Assembly (NCBI GenBank): GCA_015847255.1
Contig: JADLZK010012636.1
Location: 17,403 to 81,402, forward strand
Direction of reading: 5' to 3'
Source: Hyparrhenia diplandra
Taxonomy: Eukaryota; Streptophyta; Magnoliopsida; Poales; Poaceae
Length of the DNA: 64,000 nt
Position numbers and translations under genes: made by a program. The notes under the pieces were generated by a model that saw only the letters and a list, made by a program, of their open reading frames with translations, did no database searches and had not been told where the DNA came from. How positions within the stretch are numbered: position 1 is the first letter of the stretch; every line of letters begins with the position of its first letter. Of this stretch, positions 54,331 to 64,000 are shown piece after piece.

Positions 54331-57300
54331 TCAAGGCGGTGATTGGGTCTACTTCCTCTATAAGCGCTGAAGACAAATTCAAGTCTCTGCGTGCTACTCG
54401 GCGTCTTGTAGGGTCTGTTTTTCGTTGTGGTGCCAAGTGGAGCCGTGAGCATCGGCTGTCTGAGGCGGTGCAGCCTCACATGGTCCAAGAGTTGCTTGAT
54501 GTATTTCCTGATGATGACGATGCTGAGGAGCCATCACCTCCACCTTCACCTGCTGCTCAGGTGATGATGCACCTTTCTATTGCTACACTGGCGGGCTCTA
54601 GTTCCCCCAACACTTTCTGTTTGTCTGGTGAAATTCAGGGGCATCAATTATCTATCTGTTGGATTCTGGGAGTTCACACACCTTCCTGAACCATTCCTTG
54701 GCTGAGTCATTGGGGAGTTCAGATGTTAACACCAGGTGTGCAAGTACAGGTAGCCAATGGACAAATTCTTACTGTGATACTCATTTGCCCTGCGATTACA
54801 TGGTCTGTTCAGGGGTTATTCTTTTTGTCAATGACATTAAGCTGCTGCCATTAAGCTCTTATGATATGATACTGGGTTTAGATTGGTTGTATAGTTTCAG
54901 CCCCATGCAGGTCCATTGGTCTAACGGTGGATCTCTATTCTTATGAAGGCAAATCGGTGTTCTTTGGTAGGGGAACAAGCTCGGTTACCCGGTGGGGTCA
55001 ATTTGCGGAGTTGTCCACGATTGAAGACCATTCGGTATATCCAAGACTCCTTCCTTTCCTCTTTGTGATTTCAGGTTACATTCTTTGGATGAGTACAATC
55101 ACTTGTTTCAGCCTCCTCGGGGTTTGCCTCAAGCGAAGTTGTGACCATTCCATTCCTCTTATTCTTTGGAGCACGACTTTGTTTTTGTCGGACCATATAG
55201 GTATGCTCCCATGCTGAAATCGAGATAGAAAAAATAGATCAATGACATGCTTGATCGGCATTATCCAGCCAAGTGCTAGTGCCTTTGCTTCCTTTGTTAG
55301 TAAAGAAGAAAGATGGTTCATGGCGTTTTTTGTGTCGACTTCTGGGGCGAGTTAAATGCAATCATAGCCAAAACCAAGTACCCGGTACCAATCATTGAAG
55401 AACTCTTTGGATGAATTATGCGGTCTTTGAATATTTCACCACTTTAGATCTCCAATTTGGGTTCCACCGGATAAGAATGAAGGATGGAGAAGCAGTTCAA
55501 AGGCGCATTCGGACTCATTTTGGGCAGTTTGAGTTCAATGTGATGTCATTTGGACTAAGCTGGAGCACCTAGTGCATTTCAGGGGCTATGAACACAACCT
55601 TATTTTCTTGCCTCGGAAGTTTGCATTGGTTTTCTTTGATGACATCTTAATTTCTGACAAAACATTTCATGAGCATGCGGAACACACGAGGTGTGTGTTT
55701 GATCTCCTCTCCAAGGATCAATGGCATCTTAAGCTCTCAAATGCTCCTTTGCCTAGAATTCTATTGCCTATCTTGGTCATGTGGTGAGTGGTCAAGGGGC
55801 TAGCCACGAGATCCATCAAAATACGTCGGCTATTGCTCAATGGCACATCCCTGTCTCTGTTAAAGAATTGAGGTCCTTTTTCTGGGGCTATTTGGGTACT
55901 ATAGAAGATTTATACGCCACTTTGGTATAATTGCCAAGCCCTTAAGCTGCTCTACTCAAGAAGCATACACTATTTATACGGACCCACGAACATGATATGG
56001 CTTTTCGGACCTTGGCTGCTCTCTGTCGGTCTCTTGTCACAGCCTTGCCCTAATTTTACGGACCCTTTGCCATAGAAACTGATGCATCGGATCTTTGGCA
56101 TTGGAGGCTGTTACGATGCAAGATGGGCATCCTTTGGCATTCTTGAGCAAGGCATTGGGTCCTAAATCTAGAGATTTTGTCAACTTATGAAAAAAGAATT
56201 CATGGCCATCCTATTGGCGGTTCGGACTTGGCGTTCCTACTTGCACTTCAAAATTTATCATTACATTGACCAACACGGCTTGACTCAAGCGTGCGGACCA
56301 AGCGGCTTACATACTCATTGGCAGCGGCGGGTGTTCAATAAGCTCTTGGGCTTGCAATACGGATTGTGTACCGTCTGGTTACGAAAATTGGGTAGGCGAT
56401 GCTCTTTCGGCACCACGCACCTATCGATTACTGTCTTTGCTATTTCTTCTTCGATTACAGTGTGTGGTTGAAAGGCGTGGTGGATAGTTACATTGATGAT
56501 GAAGAAGCCACTTCTATGATCGACAAATTGGCCCTCGATTCCACTTGATTGCCACAATTTACTCTACAATGCGGAATATTGCGCTATCGCAATAAATTTG
56601 GGTGAGCCTTTGGTTCCCCCCTTTGCAACAATTCTTTGGTGGAGTTCCATTCTACTGCGTGGGGTGGCCACTCCGGTTTTTGTGACTCTGGCGAGACTCA
56701 AACGGCACTTTGCATGGAGGGGCATGAAATCGATGTGCTACAGTTTGTCAAGTGGTGCCTTGTGTGTCCAACGATCCAAGTATGTGAGCTCGGTTACGAG
56801 GACTCCTACAGCCCCCTACATTCTGAAGCCGCTTGGCAAGTTGTCTCGATGGATTTTATTGAGGGCCATCCTCTGTCGACTTCTACAAGCGCATCTTGGT
56901 GGTAATTGATCTCTTGACTAAGTATGCTCACTTCATACCATTGAAACACCCGTTCGCTGGTGAGTGCATTCTTGATAGCTTCTTCCATCACATTTATCGC
57001 CACCATGGATTGCCTCAATATATTGTCTCGATCGAGACCATATCTTCACATCCAACTTTTGGTCGAGTTGTTCAAGTTGGCGGATGTCAATCGGCTCGTA
57101 GCTTCTGCTTACCACCGGTCGATGGTCGGTCGGGCGCCTCAATCAATAATCTTGAAACCTATCTCGTTGCTTCTTGCATGCTGTCCTCGCAAGTGGAGTC
57201 GGTGGTTGATCTGCCGAATCTTTGGTATAACACTTGTACCCATTCTGCGTTGGTCATTCACCTTTTGAAGCTCTCTATGGATTTGCCCCCCCCATGCGGT

Positions 57301-57880
57301 TTGTGGATCTGCCAAACTATGAATGAGGAAGTCGGTCGTTGGGCTGGCGGCGTCAATGGATGGATACTCTTTTACAACAACACCTCAATCGGCGCCAAGC
57401 AAAGAATGAAGAAGCAAGCTGATCTTAAACACGAGCGGTTGTTTGCGATGGGTGATGCGGTGTTTACGAAACTCCGGCCCTACGTTCGGGCGTCTTTGGC
57501 TCCTGAGCACATGAAGCTGGCATTCGATTCTTTGGACCTTATGGGTGTGCTTGCTCGCATTGGGTCCGTTCGCATTACAAGTTGGAACTTCCTCCACATT
57601 CCGCCATACACCCGGTGTTCCATGTCTCCCGGCTTAAGAGGGGCGTCGGTGCTTCTCATCGGTAGTGCCCGATGCCCAGACTTTGCTATACATTTGTCTC
57701 GAAGAGGTTACGCGGGCAAGGCGATCCAGCGAGATGGGGTATGCATTGCCTCAAGTGTTGGTCAAATGGAACAATCTTCGGTCGAGTTTACATGGGAGGA
57801 TTTTGAAGCTGTGCATCGGGGAGTTTCGAAGTCATGCAGCTTGGGGTCAAGCAAGCGCCTCAGGGGGGTGGGGGGGTGGG
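54331..57880 (+). pseudogene. Pol of gypsy element (knuckle, PR, RT, RNase H, INT, chromodomain), broken
   Basis: In order: VFRCGAKWSREHRLSE (54.42 kb, zinc knuckle missing its first and last Cys); LLDSGSSHTFLN (54.66 kb, protease); RT with FFDDILISD at about 55.63 kb in place of YxDD; FAIETDASD (56.07 kb) and KEFMAILLAVRTWRSYLHF (56.2 kb), RNase H; GHSGF...CLVCPT zinc-binding and VVSMDFIEGHP, VVIDLLTKYAHFIPL (56.65-56.95 kb), integrase; LVKWNNL and TWEDFEAVH (57.75-57.83 kb), chromodomain. The chromodomain places it in the chromovirus lineage. Stops and shifts throughout. Confidence 0.85.
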
Positions 57881-57891
57881 GGGGAGGAGAA
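57861..57891 (+). other. Polypurine tract
   Basis: G-rich run with GGGGGGTGGGGGG and GAGGAGAA directly before the 3' LTR. Confidence 0.75.
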
Positions 57892-58174
57892 TGTCTACGA
57901 TTGCGGCGGCCGGGTCGACACGGGCACAAGTCGGCGGCGGGGAAGGCTTACCGCCTTCGTCGGAGGACATTGGGCCGTAGGGTTTGGACTCGTGAAGCGC
58001 GCTGTGCGTGAAAGAGGAATTCCTCTATATCCTATAAAGTCTCGAGCTTCGCCGTGGAAGGCAGCTATCGCATAACAGAACACGTTTAGAAATTTCTATA
58101 AGATTCATCGCTATTCCTCTGTATCTTCTTCTTCCCCAAGTCCTGCTCCCTTCCACGACCTGCAGCTGCTTACA
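57892..58174 (+). repeat. 3' LTR of gypsy element
   Basis: 283 bp, TGTCTACG...TTACA. See 5' LTR for shared phrases. Confidence 0.93.
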
Positions 58175-58341
58175 TGTCGCTACTCCACCTACAGTACTTC
58201 ATGGCCAATCTGGTGAAGGACTTCGAGTGGAGGGAGGTGCGGGAGAGACCCGTGGAACTTGGCGAGAGGCTGGAGCTAACCATGGTGATCACGGCGGCCT
58301 CTTCGTGCCACCGGTTATCCCATGCAGTTAATTTAATCTAG
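58175..58341 (+). pseudogene. Cytochrome P450 (CYP89-like), C-terminal part
   Basis: Directly after the TSD the frame reads SLLHLQYFMANLVKDFEWRE, then LGERLELTMVI and a stop at 58339-58341. This is the L helix and C-terminus that follow the heme Cys loop. Removing the gypsy element and one TSD copy brings it into register with the sequence ending at 52487. Confidence 0.85.
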
Positions 58342-58644
58342 AGTAAATTTCACCAGCGGTCCTTAGTGTATCATCCTGATCAAACCCCATCTCCCACTTC
58401 TACAGTGCTGATGTGGACTATAGCATGAAAGAAGATCTACGGCTCATGCTCAGTCAAGATTACAGAGGACTCATGCTCTCTCAACTCTTTTTTATTGATC
58501 TTTCATCCGTTGTTGGTGTTTTTTTTTCAATTCTAATTTGTTGACGTGATCTGTTTCCTTCTCAACCCTTCAATCGAGTTTATATTTCTACATTCACAAG
58601 TCATCTAGATATTTCCATTGTCAACCGGCAGCGCCGTGAGCTAA
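58342..58644. other. 3' flank of the P450
   Basis: No gene. Poly-T at 58519-58528. Confidence 0.4.
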
Positions 58645-60500
58645 CACTATCAATTTAAATAAAACCGACAGTATTATCGAACAAAAACACAGCCGACTTG
58701 ATTTAAACCCACGGCGTTGATAGAAATAAAACTATCGGTTTCATTTTAAACCGGCAGAGTTGCATGTCACAACACTGTCGGTCTAATTTTAACCGCATTG
58801 TTAGTTTATTATCCGACGCTGATGTTTCTGCTAACATGGTCGGTCGATGAGCAACCTTGTTATTGTTTCTGTTTACACTGTCGGTTCGGAATTTATCCGT
58901 CATTACTATTTCTATTAACACTATCGGTTTTTACTGGCAACTTACAGTGCTATTTGTGTCAAACCGACAATGTTGGTGTAGTAATACTATCGATTTGTTT
59001 TATCATTCAGTTTGTGCAAACCGACATTTTGTTTTATAATTTATCTTATTTTATTAAATTTATTCATGGAATCAGTTTTTCCTAAACCCTAAACACTTTT
59101 GTACAATAATATCAACAAACCATTACAAGGTTTTATGGTTACATACAACAAACTCCACTAAATGTTCTCTGAGAACTAAGCCTGCCGCGCTTCCAAGTAA
59201 GAAAAATAATAACCCACAGACATAAATAAAAGCATGACATCTTTTACAAACCAAGGAGCAATTCTTCTAATCTTCATATCTAGAGGCGTGTGGCTTCTCT
59301 TCAATCTCTGAGTCAGCTTATGGATAAAGTTTGCACCATATTAGGTCCTTATTGGCGCAAACTAGGGTTTACCAAACACACTTGGATGGGTCTTGGGCCC
59401 AAAGAGGTTGCACAACACTTTGCACGCCTCTGAACCGCTGGCCAAACCAAAACGACCAAAAGAGATCGAGGGCTGATGTAGAGCTCGGTTTCGACTAGAG
59501 CGACCTCGAGCGCCCCCGGAAGATCCATCGGGGAGGACACACATGAGGGGTCTCTAACATCGGCAAGGTCACCCTAGGATGCCAGCGAATTGCGTCGAGG
59601 AAGGTTGCCGGACAGCCGGGGGTAGAGGGGTTGGAGAAGAGAAATTAGGGTTTGAAGAGTTGATTGGTTGATCTTGATCAATTGGTTTTAGATGGGATCA
59701 AAAGCGGCCATGAACCTCATTATATATAGGGGGTGGTCTTATCCTTAGGAAACCGTCAAATCACGTTTCCAAACACCAAATGTTTCCAAAACCCAATCAC
59801 AAACATGATCGGTTTAGACACATGTTTTGTGCGTAGCGTCTTAGAACATGATATACCGTCGGACTGGCGACCGTGCTAAGCGGGTCGGGAATGACTGCCG
59901 GACTTGGGGTGCCGGTACGTCCGGCACGTAGCCGGACCACGATCCATAGAAGCCTGAGGCGGACTTTCCGTCGGATGCCCGCGAAGAGACCATCGGACCT
60001 TGAAGGGGTTGGCGTCACGGCGGCGCCTCCCCACTACTCTGGTTACGTACATCAACTGCTGGGCTCAAACCCCTTCAACTGGCGGAAAATAGCTGGCAAA
60101 ACCAAAGCGAAGTGATGTGGGGTTGAAACCGCTGCGGGGTGTAAAACCCGGCCTTTAGCGGTGATTACGTAACAATACTACGGGGTATCACTACCACCCG
60201 GCAGAATGACGAAATAAGACTACGGTTTGCACTACTAGCCGGGCGGTGTTGTGAAACACAACACACCGGTTGTGTATCAAAACCGGCGGTACCATATGAA
60301 GGAACACTATCGGTTGTGGGTAAACCTTGCGAGTTGTTCACGAATCCTGCTGGTTACACTTGGAACCGAAAGTATTTGGGTGCCCACGACAGCGCCGGGT
60401 GTTTTTAAAACCGACATTGTTGTAGAGAGTCCCTACCCAGGTTTTTGGACGTCATTGGTAGTTGATCACGGCAGTCTTTGATTTGTGATAGTCGGTAGTG
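58645..60500. mobile_element. CACTA-like non-autonomous element
   Basis: Starts CACTATCAATTT and ends TAGTG (complement CACTACCGACTATC). Subterminal regions (58.65-59.05 and 60.1-60.45 kb) are dense in AAACCGACA / TGTCGGTTT-type words in both orientations. The interior has no transposase. The flanking triplets (TAA, TTA) do not match exactly, so the left end may be off by some bases. Confidence 0.55.
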
Positions 60501-62043
60501 TTAGGAAATTAGAATGACAGGTAACTACAACAGCGTGGGAATGTTTAGGTTTATCAACAAACATTATCATAATCACGCATGTTGGAATCAGCGAGTTTTG
60601 GTCACCGGCCATGTAGTCTAATAGTTCTGATTACCTCCACATGTTTAAATCACGGGGGTCGGTAATTTAGTCAAATAGGTATAGTAGCTCAAATGTTCTA
60701 AGATCACCCACAACATCAACAAGAAACTGCGAAGTAGTTTATTGATCCGGTCAGCCCTACGATCGCAAACCACCGGACTTTGCAATGGAAAATCGTCCTT
60801 TTTGACATTTTTCTCATGCACGATAGATTTGGCTGACTCCTCTTGCGGTCTTTGCGATCTCCGACGGTAGGATGTGGATTTGTGCTTCAATTTCATGCGT
60901 TGTCATTGGGAAAATATATATATGAATCACTAGATCATTTTATTGAATTATTCAAAAACCAAATGAATTGGGAGTATACACATAGTTTTTTTGTCTTGTT
61001 TTTGCGTTATCGTAGATGAATTTAAACGCCCACATTACATAGTAACCGCTACTGATCGTTAGCGTTGGTTGCTCTAAGCGTGCACATCGGTATCCCCATT
61101 CTATCAACCTTGAATGGGACAAATGCGATCCAGAGATTTTTTGTCAAGACAGCGAGCCACATTAAAAAGTGAAAAGGGAAAAAAAAAAATAGAATGCACT
61201 ATAATGATATCAAGTTGAGTTAGTGGTCTAAAGACCTAACAAAAAGGGCCTATATAGAGAGTTGAGCTTCTTGTGGTTTACAAAGTAGTAGTAGTAGAAT
61301 CTAGTTAGAATGAAATTGTACCGGTCTCACAAGCATCAAATATATATTGTGGGTTAGAAAAGCGGTGAGCATGTAAAAATAGTGAGTAACTAACTTGCAT
61401 GACACGTGATGTCAAAATTAATATGTTATTAGGGTCACTTACACCAGTTCAGCACCTCTACTAGTGGATCAGGAAGAGAAAGTGGTTTTGCTTGAGTCCC
61501 CACCAAAAGATTTTATTGGTGCTTTCGGATGGACAACAACGAAGACAAAATGGTTGTTGTAATCACAAATTCTAATTATCGAATCATCTTAATGAGAAGA
61601 TGCATAAATATGAATTAAAGTGGTGAACACATACTCTGGGTTGTAGGCTAGTAAGATTTCTCTTTTCTCATGCATCACAAATTCATCAATAATAGCGATC
61701 AACCCCGTTTCCTTGACCCTTGGATCTTTCCGTTTGAGGCTGTGGGGCTAATTTCCCGATTGAATATGTTGGGTTCCAAGCCATACTTGCTGAATTCTTG
61801 GATGCAAAGCAATATTTTACGAGATACACACGCATAAAAACCATGGGTAATGCTCAAAACTTAACAATTTGTATTTGGGCGATAGTTAATTGCATTGTAT
61901 GGGTGTGAGGTGGTGCCCATGGTCCACAAAGCGTCATCAAATTTGTATCGAGGCCGCGTTGTTTTGGTATAATTTGGAACAAAGAACTCCCATGGGATAA
62001 TCTTGACTTCAGACTTGGCGTCCCCTTAGGCGTGCCAAAAGTG
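60501..62043 (-). mobile_element. Internal non-coding region of a minus-strand LTR retrotransposon
   Basis: Adjoins the LTR at 62044. Minus frames are short and unrecognised, so no gag-pol is present in the window. Probably the untranslated leader of a truncated element, cut off near the CACTA-like element. On minus, TTTTGGCACGCC...GGGGAC directly after the LTR is a PBS-like leader. Confidence 0.5.
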
Positions 62044-63744
62044 TGTTGACACAAAATCGTCCTTGTGCCTCACACTGCGGCAAAGTTGGATAGCTAGCTT
62101 CAAAGCGAGGGTGCGAGCGTCTTGATTCGAATGCGTGCGGGGCGGTTTTGACCGCAAACTAATAAGAGATAAAACCATGAGGCGAGGAACATGCACGGTG
62201 GGGACCAAGGCGGTTCCACGCATATGCGACCGAAGCCACTTACGACAACATATAGCTATAGAAGCTATCGCCCGCGAGGTTTTATAGATGCATTCGGTAA
62301 GCATAAACAAAGCATGTAAATATTGGAGTTACGAATGATTATAAGAAACATGCTTGAACAAGTGAAAATCAACCATCAAGATATAAAAGGTAGCAAAAGC
62401 TCATAGCATAGATCGATTCCAGCATCAACATGATAATGACAAGTAGGTAATTCATAAAATAAACCTAATCTAAAAATAACACATGCATAGGCTATTCCAA
62501 CTTCTATTACTGCCTTGCGCGATTTTTCCTAAAACCCATCTAGTGTAAACCCTAACAATTTAATCCGCATGATACAACTTATTCACGGATCTAAACCACT
62601 TCTCATAACTAGATTAATCCACGCCCGTACAATCTAATCATAGAAAGCTAAAAGCATGCATATATCTAGATAGATCTATAAATACTCACTACTCGTTAAA
62701 AAGCGTAACGTGTTGGTAAACTTACCGAATCGGGGGGTCCATGAAAGAAGGAAACACCACGTGAAAGCGTGATTACATCTAACATTATCTGAACCCGCAA
62801 CATGTAACAACTTAGATTGTTGATCTAAGCTCGGCTATAATAAACACAAGATCTACTTGTCATGTGATAAGATAAATATAAAAAGCTTTTTAAGAGACAA
62901 CTAGATCTATGCCAATATCGGCCGGAGCCTATCAATCTAAATTGGGCAAAAGTGTGTGCAAAACATAATAAAATAAATAAAAATAAAGCATGCAACATTG
63001 GTAACTTAATGAATCTATTAGATCTTACCAAATCTAATAGAGCCGATATATATGGATTCCAAGCTAAATCTTAGGCTTGCCCCGCGACTCACGATCTAAC
63101 GAGAGAACCCTCTTGTCCTAAAGCTTAAATCTACTACCGCATGATACTAAGCATGGTAACAAGACTACTTGCATCATAATCTAAATCCACGCATGATACT
63201 AGACATGATACAAGGTTTTGCGGTACTCACGGAGGTTGTGAGGGTCAATGATTCCTCTAGCGGCAACTCAGCGACCGCGACTTGGACTCGGAGAAGGTGG
63301 CCGCGGGGGCGGTTTGGTTGTATTGATTGCAAGAGAGTTTTACAATTTCCAAGGGTTTTAATATTTATACCTGGACTTGATACAGTCTTAGCAGGCTATG
63401 ATTACAAAGAAGGGAAAACCTAGCTAGAGGATAACTTGGACTCCAAGTCTTTTTGATGGAACGGCGGCGGTGTACATCGTGGAGTCCTTCCTTCTCGGGT
63501 AACTTCTGCTCCAAGCGGCTAAAGCTAGCTTGCCGAATCTATCGCGACAGCGACGCTACAAAGCGCGAATCCGCGCGACTACGACCAAATGGTGACCGGC
63601 TTCGAGATACTGGTCACTTTGCCGCGCTGCTGCCCGAATGACTGCTTGCAGAATATCTTTTGTAGCTGACGCAGCGGCCTTTGTTAGCATCGCTTGCAAC
63701 TGCCCACCTGTCATCCCGGGCTTTACCAAATTTCGGTGTTAACA
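62044..63744 (-). repeat. LTR of a minus-strand gypsy-type retrotransposon
   Basis: On minus begins TGTTAACACCGAAATTTGG and ends TGTGTCAACA, i.e. near-palindromic TGTTAACA/TGTCAACA ends. 1.7 kb. The AT/GC mix and the leader after it fit long-LTR rice gypsy elements. Only one LTR lies in the window; TTAGA directly right of it could be one copy of the target duplication. Confidence 0.6.
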
Positions 63745-64000
63745 TTAGACGAAGAAGCGTGCAAAAGGCTTTTGCGAAATTTTATTGAGCGACAGAAGAA
63801 AAAGAAGTCACGGTGTGCATGCAACCGAAGCACGTGGCCAAGCTCCAACCTGAGGATGCATTTTCGGGTGAACCTACTCCAGAAATAAACGCCACTCTAA
63901 CCCGCGGGACCTGGGGCTCAAAAGCAAAAATGAGAAATAAAACTACTTGAGCCACTCGACTTTGCACGTCCCATATGTCATCCTCTTTTCCTATGTAATC
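63745..64000. other. Right-edge flank, nothing recognised
   Basis: AT/GC-balanced, no convincing gene in the 256 bp available. Confidence 0.4.

Larger units (their letters stand above)
52488..58174 (+). mobile_element. Ty3/gypsy chromovirus-type LTR retrotransposon
   Basis: 5,687 bp. LTRs 52488-52773 and 57892-58174, TG...CA ends, 5-bp target duplication TGTCG at 52483-52487 and 58175-58179. A PBS-like site follows the 5' LTR and a G-rich polypurine tract precedes the 3' LTR. Gag, protease, RT, RNase H, integrase and chromodomain remnants appear in gypsy order. Inserted in the heme-binding exon of the P450. Confidence 0.95.

Overview
The window looks like plant nuclear DNA from a grass, most probably rice (Oryza). 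This is inferred from Stowaway MITEs with CTCCCTCC ends, a tRNA-derived SINE, hAT, CACTA and LINE elements, a chromodomain Ty3/gypsy element, long (TA)n tracts, a universal-stress-protein gene and a CYP89-like P450, and two endogenous pararetrovirus-like blocks, one of them tungrovirus-like. It is gene-poor. Only one gene start looks intact: the first exon of a universal stress protein, minus strand, running off the left edge. A cytochrome P450 at 50.7-58.3 kb is a pseudogene broken by nested insertions. Nearly everything else is mobile or viral, much of it nested.

Layout. 0-1.3 kb: 5' end and upstream region of a USP-domain gene. 1.3-32.1 kb: a mosaic in which long (TA)n tracts separate discrete units. 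These are a 7.3-kb TA-flanked element with intron-exon-like captured sequence; a 2.4-kb TA-flanked element with subterminal repeat arrays; an unassigned 1.7-kb unit; a 0.36-kb element; a 17-kb block of pararetroviral DNA; and a 1.7-kb element of the same family as the 0.36-kb one, in inverted orientation. The viral block holds a petuvirus/florendovirus-like sequence in two opposed halves (13.2-22.3 kb) and a badnavirus/tungrovirus-like sequence (22.3-30.3 kb). The tungro-like intergenic region is present three times, two of them as a large inverted repeat.

32-40 kb: a GC-rich unassigned stretch, a small MITE, CACTA remnants, a partial duplicate of the USP 5' region fused to foreign sequence, three Stowaway MITEs, and a local duplication in which one copy carries a MITE and the other a SINE. 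40-46.3 kb: a decayed LINE (ORF1-like, endonuclease, reverse transcriptase, zf-RVT, poly-A). 46.5-49.5 kb: a hAT element with clean 8-bp target duplication and a decayed transposase. 50.7-58.3 kb: the P450 pseudogene, split by an AT-rich insertion and by a 5.7-kb gypsy element with 5-bp target duplication. 58.6-60.5 kb: a CACTA-like non-autonomous element. 60.5-63.7 kb: a minus-strand LTR-retrotransposon piece with one 1.7-kb LTR. Reading frames are broken in every element, so no transposase, viral protein or retroelement polyprotein here looks functional. The host-relevant pieces are the USP gene with its promoter and any small RNAs made from the viral and transposon repeats.
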